Source: Tragulus kanchil
Taxonomy: Eukaryota; Chordata; Mammalia; Artiodactyla; Tragulidae
DNA length: 64,000 nucleotides
Reading direction: 5' to 3'
Assembly: GCA_022376925.1 (NCBI GenBank)
Contig: JAIOJX010000005.1
Coordinates: 156,999,501 to 157,063,500, forward strand
Part shown: positions 21,500 through 33,049 of the stretch, in pieces
Layout of the letters: every line of letters starts with the position of its first letter
Numbering within the stretch: position 1 is the first letter of the stretch
Made by a program: the position numbers and the translations under genes
Notes under the pieces: generated by a model
Databases searched by the model: none
Seen by the model: the letters and a program-made list of their open reading frames with translations, nothing else
What the model was told of the DNA's origin: nothing

Positions 21500-21690
21500 T
21501 CTTTCTTTCATCTTTATTTTTAAAGATACAAACGATATTTTATTTTATAATTGATTTTTTGGCTATACCCCTAGCATGTGGGAACAGTCTCCTTTCTAAA
21601 ATGCCCCAGGACACCCCTAGAAAGATAGGTCTGTGGATCTTCCTGGTGGATCCAAGTACCAAATCATTTGCATGTCTTGATCCTTCAGGT
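21500..21690 (-). mobile_element. Probable decayed CHR SINE, antisense
   Basis: T-rich tail at 21500-21560, 'ttttggctatacccctagca' and 'gtgggaacagtctcc' are suggestive of a reversed CHR. The right end is not clear. Confidence 0.35.
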
Positions 21691-22012
21691 TGATGTACAC
21701 TAATATCCCTGGGATGTTGCCCAAACCCTAATCCTGTAAATAGAGGCCATTCTACCTCCTGCACTCGGCATCCAGCTCTGCCTTTGGCTGGAAACTCGAG
21801 GAGTCCCAGGGGACTTCGCTCTTCCATGGCTTCTGAGGAGCTTGACTCGGCTCATGCCCGTGTTTGCTCTGGCCTCGGAATTGGAATTCTCTCTTATTCT
21901 CAGAATGAATGGTCTTTGTCTCCACTCGGTCCATGCAAAGCAATTAGGCCAGTCACTGCCAAGCTCACCTTGTGGCACTCACGCTTATCAACTCAAAAGG
22001 TTTTGATGGGCA

Positions 22013-22147
22013 GGACTTCCCTGGTGGTCCAGTAGTTAAGATCCCATAATTCTACTGTAGGAAGCACAGGTTTGATCCCTAGTCAGAGAACTAAGATCCC
22101 ACACACTGAGTAGCATAACCAAAAAGTCAAAAAAAATTTAAAAAAAG
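22013..22147 (+). mobile_element. Short CHR SINE (first copy)
   Basis: 'ggacttccctggtggtccag' head, 'caggtttgatccctagtcag', 'ctgagtagcataaccaaaaa' and an A-rich tail. Copy at 23073-23207. Confidence 0.9.
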
Positions 22148-22174
22148 GTTCTATGGGCATTTGTTGATGATAAT

Positions 22175-22497
22175 TGGAGAAGGAAATGGCAATCCATTCC
22201 AGTATTCCATTCCAATATTCCAGTATTTTGGAAAATTCCACAGACAGAGAAGTTCGGTGAGCTACTGTCCATGGGGACTCCGATGGGGCTTCCCTCCTGG
22301 CTCAGTGATGAGGAATCTGCCTGTAACACAGGAGACCTGGGCTCCATCCCTGAGTTGGGAAGATTCCCCTGGAGAAGGGAATGGCTATCCACTCCGGTAC
22401 TCTTGCCTGGAGAATCCCATGGACAGAGGAGCCTGGTGGGCTACAGTCCATGGGTTTACACAGAGTCAGACACGACTGAAGTGACTAAGCAACAGCA
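22175..22497 (+). mobile_element. Two tandem Bov-tA SINEs enclosed by one target-site duplication (first copy)
   Basis: A head-less Bov-tA body (22178-22284) with an internal 'attccagtattccattcc' slippage expansion is followed by a full Bov-tA (22286-22490). Direct repeats 'gttgatgataat' lie at both outer ends (about 22163 and 22499), so the pair may have moved as a dimer. Copy at 23235-23557. Confidence 0.85.
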
Positions 22498-22524
22498 GTT
22501 GATGATAATAGGAGCTGCCACTCC

Positions 22525-22690
22525 ACACAGGGCTAAACACTCTGGTGGGTTCTTGACACTGTGGTCTTTTCTAATCCCCACCACCCCCATAATAGATCAT
22601 TCCTAGATCCCACTTTACAAATGGGGAAACTGAGGCTTGGAGACATAGGAGGATTTGTCTGAGGATATCTGGTATGACAGTCCAAAGCCA
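22525..22690 (-). mobile_element. MIR SINE relic, antisense (first copy)
   Basis: 'cccactttacaaatggggaa' and 'actgaggcttggagacatag' are the reversed MIR core. Copy at 23585-23750. Confidence 0.75.
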
Positions 22691-23072
22691 TTGGCCTCCC
22701 CACTGCTCTCCTCTGCTCCCATTACACCGTCATGTCTTGATCCTTCAGGTTGATGTACACTAATATCCCTGGGATGTTGCCCAAACCCTAATCCTGTAAA
22801 TAGAGGCCATTCTACCTCCTGCACTCGGCATCCAGCTCTGCCTTTGGCTGGAAACTCGAGGAGTCCCAGGGGACTTCGCTCTTCCATGGCTTCTGAGGAG
22901 CTTGACTCGGCTCATGCCCGTGTTTGCTCTGGCCTCGGAATTGGAATTCTCTCTTATTCTCAGAATGAATGGTCTTTGTCTCCACTCGGTCCATGCAAAG
23001 CAATTAGGCCAGTCACTGCCAAGCTCACCTTGTGGCACTCACGCTTATCAACTCAAAAGGTTTTGATGGGCA

Positions 23073-23207
23073 GGACTTCCCTGGTGGTCCAGTAGTTAAG
23101 ATCCCATAATTCTACTGTAGGAAGCACAGGTTTGATCCCTAGTCAGAGAACTAAGATCCCACACACTGAGTAGCATAACCAAAAAGTCAAAAAAAATTTA
23201 AAAAAAG
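23073..23207 (+). mobile_element. Short CHR SINE (second copy)
   Basis: Duplicate of 22013-22147. Confidence 0.9.
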
Positions 23208-23234
23208 GTTCTATGGGCATTTGTTGATGATAAT

Positions 23235-23557
23235 TGGAGAAGGAAATGGCAATCCATTCCAGTATTCCATTCCAATATTCCAGTATTTTGGAAAATTCCA
23301 CAGACAGAGAAGTTCGGTGAGCTACTGTCCATGGGGACTCCGATGGGGTTTCCCCTCCTGGCTCAGTGATGAGGAATCTGCCTGTAACACAGGAGACCTG
23401 GGCTCCATCCCTGAGTTGGGAAGATTCCCCTGGAGAAGGGAATGGCTATCCACTCCGGTACTCTTGCCTGGAGAATCCCATGGACAGAGGAGCCTGGTGG
23501 GCTACAGTCCATGGGTTTACACAGAGTCAGACACGACTGAAGTGACTAAGCAACAGC
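23235..23557 (+). mobile_element. Two tandem Bov-tA SINEs (second copy)
   Basis: Duplicate of 22175-22497 with a small T/C-run difference at the head of the second element. Confidence 0.85.
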
Positions 23558-23584
23558 AGTTGATGATAATAGGAGCTGCCACTC

Positions 23585-23750
23585 CACACAGGGCTAAACA
23601 CTCTGGTGGGTTCTTGACACTGTGGTCTTTTCTAATCCCCACCACCCCCATAATAGATCATTCCTAGATCCCACTTTACAAATGGGGAAACTGAGGCTTG
23701 GAGACATAGGAGGATTTGTCTGAGGATATCTGGTATGACAGTCCAAAGCC
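23585..23750 (-). mobile_element. MIR SINE relic, antisense (second copy)
   Basis: Duplicate of 22525-22690. Confidence 0.75.
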
Positions 23751-23789
23751 ATTGGCCTCCCCACTGCTCTCCTCTGCTCCCATTACACC

Positions 23790-25357
23790 CAGTGAAAAAC
23801 ATGTTTATACACAGATATTTATAGGAATTACTGCTTATCCAAGATAAGCTTATGTTGTCACACTGCTCTGATATTATTCCCACCAAAACCAAAAAAAATT
23901 GGGCCTCTTTGTTAACCTGAGGGGCCTTATCTCCTCTGAAGGCATAAATTCCAGGAGACCACTTAAACTGGGGAAACAGATATGTCGCCTCCATGACCAG
24001 AGTGTCTTGGAAATTCCAATTTGGGACCTCTAACAAGGTCAGCAGATCTAGTCCCTGGACTCCCACCGGATGTTCAGACCCTTGGTGATCTCCTCACCAT
24101 TCCATCAGCCGTTGGTGATTTCTGCCAGGCAGTAGGTCCAAGACTGGGCGTGGGGGACTCCCAGGGGCATGGGCGTTCTGTAATCTGGATGTGCCTGCTC
24201 ATCAGGTCAGGTTCACCAGGAAACAGCTGCTGAAGTGAAGCTAGGCATGGGAAAGCATCCCTGGGGAGTTGTTTCCGAGAAAGGAAACCAGATCCAGCAG
24301 ATACGACAATTCTCTACCAGCCTGATGGGCAGCTCCTGAGCAAAGACAGCCCACACAGGAGCCTGGGTGGGGATGATCAAGCCCTAGGACCACCACTGTG
24401 CTCAGCCCTCAGCCAGTCCTAAAGGCCAAGACTAGAGAGAGGTGAGCGAGCTCCTCGGGCACAGAATGAAAGGAGGTATTTGCAGGATCCTGGAAGCCAG
24501 CACCACTTTGCATTGTGTGTGTTAGAGGCCTCGATCTCCTCACCCTAGTCCCAGCCCTGGGGGCCAGCAAGAGGCTACCACCCAGACCCAGCAGCTCACC
24601 ACACTCCTGGTGGTGGGCACCAAGTCCTTTCTTGGAGGAAGGTCGCAGGCCCGCCTTTGTGTCTGCTGCATTCTTCTTCTCAACAAGTACTTACCGAGTG
24701 CCTCCTGGGTGCCAGACTTTGGGGCTGTGCAGTGAACTAATCAAACCAGGCTTTGTCCTGGAGACCTCCCCATCTAGCCCGTCTCCCTGTATGAACCTGG
24801 GTATGTTTCCTGATTTCCTTGTGTCAAGGTCAGGACGAGCACCTGCCCGGATCAGAGCACACCTACAGCTTAGCACCTGAGAAGTGCATGCACACACAAC
24901 AAGGGACTCCAGAAGGGTAGGGAAGATTGCCAAAGAATCTGCAGTTTCAGGAGAAAGGTGAGAGAAACAGAGAGAAAGGAAGAGGCTGCAGGGCAAGCAG
25001 TCTGACAGGTGAGCAGAAAACCCCAGGTGGGCTAAAGGAAAATTGAACCAAAGTCCAAGCCCACAGCAGGTGGGGCATTTCCCTGCAGGAATGAGTAAGA
25101 AGCAGGTGACTTGGAGAGGGACTCATGCAATCCTTGGCTGACAGCTGGGCTTAGGGCCTGAAAGGAAAAAATATGTTCCTTCCTTAAGAGCTAGTGGGTG
25201 GAGGGAGGAGAAAAGGATATCCACAGACCAAGAACCAGGACTGAGAGAGCTCTTGAGAGCCAGTGGAGCCTGGAGACAGCCCACTTGTCACTTATATCCA
25301 CATCACTGGAGAGGAGTCACAGGCAAACAGCGCACTTGAATAAGTGGCAGCAACATT
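23790..25357. other. Unique sequence, possible ancient repeat, no gene recognised
   Basis: Near 24680-24770 'caagtacttaccgagtgcct' and 'gggtgccagactttggggct' resemble an old MIR/L2-type repeat. The plus-strand 121-codon open frame at 24515-24880 crosses it and is not credible as a gene. Nothing else is recognised. Confidence 0.4.
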
Positions 25358-25571
25358 CGTGTGTGTGTTAGTCACCCGGTCGTGTCCAACTCTGTGCGAC
25401 TCCATGGACTGTAGCCCACCAGGCTTCTCTGTCCATGGAACTCTCCTGGCAAGAATAATGGAGTGGGTTGCCATTCCCTTCTTCAAGGAATCTTCCCTTC
25501 CCAGGGATCAAACCTAGGTCTCCCGCATTGCAGGTGGGTGTTTTTACTGTCTGAACCACCAGGGAAGCCCT
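25358..25571 (-). mobile_element. Bov-tA SINE, antisense
   Basis: 'gtgttagtcacccggtcgtg', 'ctgtagcccaccaggcttct', 'ggcaagaataatggagtggg' and 'tgaaccaccagggaagccct' give the full reversed element. Confidence 0.94.
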
Positions 25572-25741
25572 GTGTAGCATTTACACAATGTCCCCAGGAC
25601 TCCCTCTCCATATATTGAGTCTGTTTTCCAGGTTAGAAGCCTGGAGGTCATGGTACATTCTTCCCTTTCCTTCACCCCTAATCCTCAGTTCACAAAACCA
25701 GTCCCTCTTTATTTATTTGACCATGTCACTAAGATCCCATA

Positions 25742-25840
25742 CCAGGGCTTATGGGATCTTAGTTCCCTGACCAGGGACCAAACAGATGTTCTGCTGCAGT
25801 GGAAGGCTAAGTCCTAACCACTGGAGAACCAGGGAAGTTC
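25742..25840 (-). mobile_element. Short CHR SINE, antisense
   Basis: 'gggatcttagttccctgacc', 'gtggaaggctaagtcctaac' and 'cactggagaaccagggaagt' form the reversed CHR. Confidence 0.85.
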
Positions 25841-26064
25841 AGTCTCCCTTTAGACGACTCTCCAAGTCCTGCCCCCATGGCCTCTGTCCTCTCGTGGATC
25901 ATCATCCCCTCCGTCCCTTGGTGTTAACAGTCTTTCACCTGTCTGGCTCAGATCTGCCCGGCTCTCTGCTCCCTCAGATCTGTTCCTTTTGCTACAAAAT
26001 TTATCGTAGCTCTGTCCTGCCTAAACCCTACTATCCTCAAGACAAAGCCCCATATTCTTTTTTT

Positions 26065-26370
26065 TTTTTTAACTGTTTATTTTATATTGGAGTATAGCTG
26101 ATTAATACTGTTGTGATAGTTTCAGATGCACTGCAAAAGGACTCAGACATACATATACATGTATCCATTCTCCCCCAAACTCCCCTTCCATCCAGGCTGC
26201 CACATGACATTGAACAGAGTCCCTGACAAAGCCACATATTCTTTTTCTCTTTTAAATTATTTTTTTAAATCAATGGATAATTGCTCTTCAAATATTTGTT
26301 GCTTTCTTGCCAAACCTCAACATGAATCAGACACAGGTATATATGTGTCCCCTCTCTCTTGAACCTTCCT
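26065..26370 (+). mobile_element. L1 LINE 3'-region fragment
   Basis: 'tattggagtatagctgatta' followed by 'gtgatagtttcagatgcact' matches the common L1 3'-region phrase. The rest is diverged. Confidence 0.6.
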
Positions 26371-26689
26371 CCTGTCTCCCTCCCCATCCCATCCCTTCAG
26401 GTGGATCCAGAGCCCCTGTTTGAGTTTCCTGCGTCTTACAGCAAATTCCCATTGGTTATCTATTTGACATATGCTAATGTAAGTTTCCATGTAACTTTCT
26501 CCATACATCTCACCCTCTCCTTTCTCTGCCCCTGACCCCAAGTCCGTCATTCTGTTCTCTATGTTTCTCGATGGCTTCCCTGCAAAAAGCCGCATGTTCT
26601 TAATTTGGCCTCTAAGTATGACCCTTACTCTGTTTGCAGACACCTTTGCTCCCCTTGGACAACTCTGCTTTGTGGCTCTATTGTCTTCA

Positions 26690-26900
26690 AACTCACTCCA
26701 CCCCCTAGCCATGCACGCACCCCTCCCCAAACCCCACCCTGGCCTCTGTTGCCTCTGGGCCTTCCCCGGGGTTACGCCCTATGACTGGGACAGACTAGCC
26801 CTGACTAGTTCCTACTCTGACCTTCAGGTCTTCTGCACCGCTCACTCCATAAAGCCTTCCCTGGATTCCTCACCCCCACCCCAACATAAGGTGATTTAGC
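26690..26900 (+). mobile_element. L2 LINE relic (first part, first copy)
   Basis: 'gaccttcaggtcttctgcac' then 'ataaagccttccctggattc' resembles the L2 3' region. Copy at about 27772-27982. Confidence 0.55.
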
Positions 26901-27179
26901 CCCAATTCCCTGCCGTGGCATGTGCCAAGATTCCTCGTTAATTATAATGATTCAAGACCATCAATCCCCATCTTTCCTATGTTATGTCGCAGGTGCAATA
27001 CAATATCCATGTCATCAACATATCATCAACACATACTTTTTGAGTATCTCCCTGATGCTAGGTTCCACCATGAATCCTGAAGAAGTGATAGGGTATTTGC
27101 CAGTTCTTGTTTTCACTGGGCTCACACTCTTCATTTTTGCATATTCCAAAGTTATTTTGGGGAGGGTGTATTGGCTTTC

Positions 27180-27292
27180 TAAAGGGAAAAGAAAAAGTGA
27201 AAAGAAAATGAAGGAAGGGAGAGAGGAAAGGATAGAGAGTGGGAGGAAGGAAGGAAGAAAGAAAAATATAGGAAGGAAGGAAGGAAAAGGCT
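27180..27292. repeat. Purine-rich simple repeat (GGAA/GAAA)n, first copy
   Basis: About 110 bp of nearly pure A/G on the plus strand with 'ggaaggaaggaag' runs. Copy at 28262-28374, differing by one G/A. Confidence 0.9.
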
Positions 27293-28261
27293 GACTCTCA
27301 AGTGAGATAAACCAAGCTCGTCACAGTTCAGGGTCCTGCCCTGTCCCACTTTTTGGCCTCACTTCTTTTCACTTTCCTCCATAAACTTTTTACTTCAGAG
27401 AAAAGGCAGCCCCCCAGACTTCAAGGACTTTCCCACTCCTGAGCCTCTGACCCTGCTGGCCCTCTGCTGGCCCTGGGGGTCCTGTTCCCTCTCCTGTGTC
27501 AATGCCTCAGCCTTGAGAGAGGCCTCCCCCTCAGGGCTCCTGTGCCACAGGCACACCCCTCGGCACTCACTGTGCTGCATGCTAGCTGTGCATCTAGACG
27601 CCATGTCCTCCCACCAAACTGTGAGTCCCATGAGAGCTCAGGCCAGGTCTTGGTCCTAGAGAACCAACCGAGTGCTGCAGCTGTGCTCAGGCTATCGTTT
27701 GGCTCTATTTTTGTCTTGCCAAGACACCTTTGCTCCCCTTGGACAACTCTGCTTTGTGGCTCTATTGTCTTCAAACTCACTCCACCCCCTAGCCATGCAC
27801 GCACCCCTCCCCAAACCCCACCCTGGCCTCTCTTGCCTCTGGGCCTTCCCGGGGTTCGCCCTATGACTGGGACAGACTAGCCCTGACTAGTTCCTACTCT
27901 GACCTTCAGGTCTTCTGCACCGCTCACTCCATAAAGCCTTCCCTGGATTCCTCACCCCCACCCCAACATAAGGTGATTTAGCCCCAATTCCCTGCCGTGG
28001 CATGTGCCAAGATTCCTCGTTAATTATAATGATTCAAGACCATCAATCCCCATCTTTCCTATGTTATGTCGCAGGTGCAATACAATATCCATGTCATCAA
28101 CATATCATCAACACATACTTTTTGAGTATCTCCCTGATGCTAGGTTCCACCATGAATCCTGAAGAAGTGATAGGGTATTTGCCAGTTCTTGTTTTCACTG
28201 GGCTCACACTCTTCATTTTTGCATATTCCAAAGTTATTTTGGGGAGGGTGTATTGGCTTTC

Positions 28262-28374
28262 TAAAGGGAAAAAAAAAAGTGAAAAGAAAATGAAGGAAGG
28301 GAGAGAGGAAAGGATAGAGAGTGGGAGGAAGGAAGGAAGAAAGAAAAATATAGGAAGGAAGGAAGGAAAAGGCT
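28262..28374. repeat. Purine-rich simple repeat (GGAA/GAAA)n, second copy
   Basis: Duplicate of 27180-27292. Confidence 0.9.
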
Positions 28375-28479
28375 GACTCTCAAGTGAGATAAACCAAGCT
28401 CGTCACAGTTCAGGGTCCTGCCCTGTCCCACTTTTTGGCCTCACTTCTTTTCACTTTCCTCCATAAACTTTTTACTTCA

Positions 28480-28803
28480 GAGAAAAGGCAGCCCCCCAGA
28501 CTTCAAGGACTTTCCCACTCCTGAGCCTCTGACCCTGCTGGCCCTCTGCTGGCCCTGGGGGTCCTGTTCCCTCTCCTGTGTCAATGCCTCAGCCTTGAGA
28601 GAGGCCTCCCCCTCAGGGCTCCTGTGCCACAGGCACACCCCTCGGCACTCACTGTGCTGCATGCTAGCTGTGCATCTAGACGCCATGTCCTCCCACCAAA
28701 CTGTGAGTCCCATGAGAGCTCAGGCCAGGTCTTGGTCCTAGAGAACCAACCGAGGCTGTGCCTGGCATGGAGCAGGTGCTTCCGTTTGTTGAATGCAACA
28801 GAA
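28480..28803 (+). mobile_element. L2 LINE 3' end relic
   Basis: 'ctgtgagtcccatgagagct', 'ggctgtgcctggcatggagc' and 'cgtttgttgaatgcaac' follow the L2 3' end pattern. The first copy (27398-27672) is cut at the duplication join before the terminal 'gcctggca' block. Confidence 0.7.
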
Positions 28804-29139
28804 AGGCTTTGGGGGCTCAAATCCTGGACTTGATATACGCCAGCACATTAAGTCCTCCCAGCCCTGCTGCAGCCAACAGGCTGCTCAGGCCAAGTGAGGG
28901 GCTGACTGTCCAGCTCAGTGTGGAGTTCCCCATGCTCCTCAGACATAATGACTCCTTCTGCCACAGTGTCCCCCATCCCCATTTTCTTTTGGGTCCTCTA
29001 CCCTAGGACACCTTAGGCCCCGGACTGGCCCAGGGGCTTCAGGGTCCTGAGCTCAGAAGGACACAGATAACACTTCAGAAACTACCCATCGTCACTCTCT
29101 CTCCCTGCAAAGGTCACCACCTGACCGCTAGCACTGTAG
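28804..29139. other. Unassigned sequence, no feature recognised
   Basis: Non-repetitive; no convincing frame or regulatory motif. Confidence 0.4.
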
Positions 29140-29640
29140 GTTCATGGTTGCTGCACTAAATCTTTGCATGAAGAGTCCCACAGGCCATATGTGAATTTGA
29201 CTTCCTCAGCACGTTTGCGGGACACACCCAGTCATGTGTGTGTGTTTTCATTGCTGTGTGCTAGCCCGTGAGAAGGCTATTCTGTAACTTATTTATCCAT
29301 TCTGCCTTCCACGGATTGTCGGATGTTTCCAGCGGTTGATTCTTAGGCATGGTGCTGTCATGCACATTTTTGAACAGTCATGATACTGTCATGGACATTT
29401 TGTGGTAAGCAGACCTGTGCATCTCTGTTGCAAAGAAACCTAGAAAAGAAAACTGTGTGGTTATAGGATATGTCAGTGGCCAGCTTCGAAGATATCACCA
29501 AACCGCTTTCGGAAGTGGTTTCACAACGTCTATATTTTAAATACAAGAGAAAGTCTAAGTTCACGTAACCATCTGCATTCTCCCCACCACTGTTGCGTAC
29601 ATAGTGTGCGGGTGGAGGGAGGGGCTGGCCATAGTGTCTG
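29140..29640 (-). mobile_element. Decayed L1 3'-region fragment, antisense
   Basis: Order of phrases 'ttatttatccattctgcctt', 'gatgtttccagcggttgatt', 'cggaagtggtttcacaacg' follows the reversed L1 3' region, with heavy divergence and a local duplication around 'gtcatg..gacattttg'. Confidence 0.5.
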
Positions 29641-29705
29641 AGAGGAAGAAGGGGCACTGCGTGTTTGTAGGGCCGGGCTGGGGGAGACCCATGTCACTCA
29701 GCATT

Positions 29706-29920
29706 CCTTACACCTAGCAGTAAAGAACCCACCTGCCAATGCAGGAGATGTGAGAGACGTGGGTTCGATTCCTGGGTCAGGGAGGTCCTCTGAAGGAAGA
29801 AATGGAAACCCACTCCAGTATTCTTGCCTGGAGAATCCTATGGACAGAGGAGCCTGGTGGGCCACGGTCTGCAGGGTCTCAAAGAGTCCAACACAACTGA
29901 AGCAACTGGACATGCGTGCA
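29706..29920 (+). mobile_element. Bov-tA SINE
   Basis: 'aaagaacccacctgccaatg', 'gacgtgggttcgattcctgg' (B box intact), 'cagtattcttgcctggagaa' and 'caacacaactgaagcaactg'. The first ~20 bp of the head are degraded. Confidence 0.92.
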
Positions 29921-29958
29921 AAGTATAGCCTAATAACAACCTTTTTCATAAAAAAAAT

Positions 29959-32139
29959 AAGAAGGAAGCCCCTGTGCTCTTGAGACATCTCAGGGTTTTG
30001 TAGTAGTGCCTTCTTCCTACTCACCCCTAGATCCCTGATTGAGAGCAACACTCCCCACACGATACTCTGCTCCTAGCTTTTACCTAAATGCCAACAGGTA
30101 TCAGGGAGCAGAGAGCCCCTTGTCTGAGGAGGGAGGCACCGTCCCCACCAGGAAGGAGCCCCCAGCAGGACACGGGGAGCAGGGAGCAGAGGAGACAGAC
30201 CAATAGGAGGGAAGGAACACATGTAGATTCAATTCCATGCAGATTCCCTGGAGATGCTGTGGAAAGGCTTGTTAGGAAGGGTTGGGAGAGCAGGGGGGCA
30301 GTTGGGAAGGGAAGAAGGGAAGTACCACCCCAAAGCACACAGGGGGAGATGGTGGTGAATACATGTGACCGTGGGGTGCTCCCCATTTCCGAAACTTCTA
30401 CCACCCCCACCTCCTCCACAGCCCACGGCCACTCCCACATTTCTCATTCAAGGGCGTCCTCCCCCACCTACTCACTCAGGTCCAGGGGAATAAACAGTCT
30501 CACCCCGCCCACCCCACCCGAGACAGAAAGACACCTCCACTTCTAGCTGCAGCCAAAAGGAAGTGCTGGCTGAGCTGGCCTCGAGGAGGGAATGCGGCCT
30601 CTGGCTGCCTCTGCTCCTCTCCACCTGCATCTGAGAGGGCCTGAGAGAGGGAAGAAGCAGAGTGTTGTTGTGACACCTGGCAGAGTTGGGGGCCGTCCCT
30701 CCCTTCCTCATCAATTCATCTTGTCGGTAAAGGTAAAGCCCCGCTGTGGGCTAGGCTCCCTGGGGGCAACAGGCTGAGTTGCTTTGCTGAACCTGTGATT
30801 AAAACGATCTCCTGGCTGGAGGTGATTCTAGACAGGGCGGGAAGATCCCCTCCCACACGGGGCTTTCCTTCCAGTTGACTTGAAATCTCACGGCTTCACT
30901 GGAACCGGAAGCCCCAGTGTGGGAGACAGCACTCTTTGAAAAGGAATTCCCAATGGCAGGTTTTACAAAGTATGCGGGGCCCACAGCGGCCAGAGAAGGA
31001 CCTCTGAAGCGAGGCAGATGCTGCAGCGGGATCTTCCTGAGCTTTTCGGTAAGAAGGAAGCCCTGTGCTCTTGACTCTCAGGGTTTTGTAGTAGTGCCTT
31101 CTTCCTACTCACCCTAGATCCCTGATTGAGAGCAACACTCCCACACGATACTCTGCTCCTAGCTTTTACCTAAATGCCAACAGGTATCGGGGAGCAGAGA
31201 GCCCCTTGTCTGAGGAGGGAGGCACCGTCCCCACCAGGAAGGAGCCCCAGCAGGACACGGGAGCAGGGAGCAGAGGAGACAGACCAATAGGAGGGAAGGA
31301 ACACATGTAGATTCAATTCCATGCAGATTCCTGGAGATGCTGTGGAAAGGCTTGTTAGGAAGGGTTGGGAGAGCAGGGGGGCAGTTGGGAAGGGAAGAAG
31401 GGAAGTACCACCCCAAAGCACACAGGGGGAGATGGTGGTGAATACATGTGACCGTGGGGTGCTCCCCATTTCCGAAACTTCTACCACCCCCACCTCCTCC
31501 ACAGCCCACGGCCACTCCCACATTTCTCATTCAAGGGCGTCCTCCCCCACCTACTCACTCAGGTCCAGGGGAATAAACAGTCTCACCCCGCCCACCCCAC
31601 CCGAGACAGAAAGACACCTCCACTTCTAGCTGCAGCCAAAAGGAAGTGCTGGCTGAGCTGGCCTCGAGGAGGGAATGCGGCCTCTGGCTGCCTCTGCTCC
31701 TCTCCACCTGCATCTGAGAGGGCCTGAGAGAGGGAAGAAGCAGAGTGTTGTTGTGACACCTGGCAGAGTTGGGGGCCGTCCCTCCCTTCCTCATCAATTC
31801 ATCTTGTCGGTAAAGGTAAAGCCCCGCTGTGGGCTAGGCTCCCTGGGGGCAACAGGCTGAGTTGCTTTGCTGAACCTGTGATTAAAACGATCTCCTGGCT
31901 GGAGGTGATTCTAGACAGGGCGGGAAGATCCCCTCCCACACGGGGCTTTCCTTCCAGTTGACTTGAAATCTCACGGCTTCACTGGAACCGGAAGCCCCAG
32001 TGTGGGAGACAGCACTCTTTGAAAAGGAATTCCAAATGGCAGGTTTTTTACAAAAGTATGCGGGGCCCACAGCGGCCAGAGAAGGACCTGCGTAAGCGAG
32101 GCAGATGCTGCAGCGGGATCTTCCTGAGCTTTTCGGTAA
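29959..32139. repeat. Tandem near-identical duplication 10 (29959-31052 and 31051-32139)
   Basis: The offset is 1092 bp falling to 1083 bp. There are several 1-3 bp losses in the first 200 bp of the second copy and small indels in the last 80 bp of the first copy, that is, on both sides of the join. The unit is GC-rich unique sequence. Confidence 0.95.
30080..30960. other. GC-rich unique sequence (within duplication 10), no gene recognised
   Basis: Several open frames up to 152 codons exist on both strands (longest 30088-30546 plus), but they differ between the two copies because of indels, and none has a recognisable domain. A run of ~C-rich 'caccccgcccaccccacccg' lies at 30500-30520. Confidence 0.4.
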
Positions 32140-32694
32140 ACCCAGCTCACTGCTTCTTAGAAATGCAGAAATGAACCTAAGGAGCTGATCTGGGTAAGGC
32201 TCTTGGGAAGGTCCTGGGCACTGAGGAATGGCTTTCTGACAGATTGGGAGCTGTTCTGGGAGAAGCGGGGCCCAAAGGAAGTGGTGGGAATGGGAGGTGC
32301 CTAAGGCTCCGCCCACACCTGGCAGGCCTTCCCGCCCCCAGTCTCCCCCTACCCCCTGGGCTCAGAGCACAGGCTGCCCCTCAGTGGAAATCCAGCCTCC
32401 CCACCTGCTGCTCAGGGCAGTGTCTCTTCCTCTTTCCTAGCAGAGTCAGGGCAGGGGACTGTATGCCGAAATATGGCCCAGTTTGAGCTCCCCCTCACCT
32501 GGGGGCTGCTTTGAGAAGAGAAAGCGGTGGTCCCTGAGAGACGGAGGGTGGGCTGGTTCTATACCAATCTGGTTCTATACTCTCCCTCTCCGGGTCTCAG
32601 TCTTCACTCTGATTCAGTGCAGAAATTGGGATTAATCAGCTTATACTAATCAAAGGCTTCTGAGAGCCCAGTCTCCTGAAGTCCTCCTTGTTAT
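32140..32694. other. Unique sequence, no feature recognised
   Basis: GC-rich up to 32540, then AT-neutral. No transposon or credible exon. Confidence 0.4.
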
Positions 32695-32790
32695 TCATTC
32701 CCTAAGTCCTGTCCAACTCTTTGTGACCTTATGGATGGCAACAGACCAGGCTTCCCTGTCCTTCACCATCTCCCAGGGTAAAGTCTCCAC
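32695..32790 (-). mobile_element. BovB 3'-end fragment, antisense (first copy)
   Basis: 'gtcctgtccaactctttgtg', 'aacagaccaggcttccctgt' and 'ccttcaccatctcccaggg' are the reversed BovB/BovA terminal sequence. Copy at 33906-33990. Confidence 0.8.
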
Positions 32791-32946
32791 TCCATGGACT
32801 TTTAAAGGAGATGATGGTGTCTATTTCAATTCTATTTTATACGATTTTAACAAGTTAAATAGTCATTTTTCTCACCCTGATGGCCTTTATAATTACAACA
32901 CAAACCCAGAAGTCATACAATAGAAGCATGATAAATTCCATTCCTG

Positions 32947-32948
<2 letters not shown>

Positions 32949-32992
<44 letters not shown>

Positions 32993-33002
32993 TAATTCTC
33001 TC

Positions 33003-33034
<32 letters not shown>
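32949..33034. repeat. Two (TA)n microsatellites (first copy)
   Basis: Tracts at 32950-32988 and 33007-33034 separated by a short non-repeat. The corresponding tracts in the second copy (34154-34191 and 34210-34233) differ in length, and the spacer differs too. Confidence 0.92.
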
Positions 33035-33049
33035 TTCTGCATGACAGAA

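Larger units (their letters stand above)
21671..23789. repeat. Tandem near-identical duplication 8 (21671-22728 and 22731-23789)
   Basis: The offset is 1060 bp with a 2 bp filler. One small internal difference occurs near 22288/23348 (ggcttccc versus ggtttcccc). The unit carries a CHR SINE, two nested Bov-tA SINEs and an antisense MIR. Confidence 0.95.
26638..28754. repeat. Tandem near-identical duplication 9 (26638-27672 and 27722-28754)
   Basis: The offset is 1084 bp falling to 1082 bp. The second copy starts with homopolymer losses near 27832-27857. The 49 bp filler (27673-27721) is the longest of the series. A G/A difference lies at 27191/28273. The unit includes L2-like sequence and a GGAA-rich simple repeat. 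Confidence 0.95.

Noticed and set aside
29706..29800. tRNA gene (A/B-box-like sequence)
   Set aside because: The B-box-like 'gggttcgattcc' belongs to the tRNA-derived head of a Bov-tA SINE; no cloverleaf with acceptor stem is present. The same applies to the other SINE heads and the minisatellite boxes near 14945 and 50455.
30088..30546. 152-codon frame in GC-rich DNA
   Set aside because: The start region is not preserved in the second copy (102 codons only), overlapping frames of equal length exist on the other strand, and no domain is recognisable.
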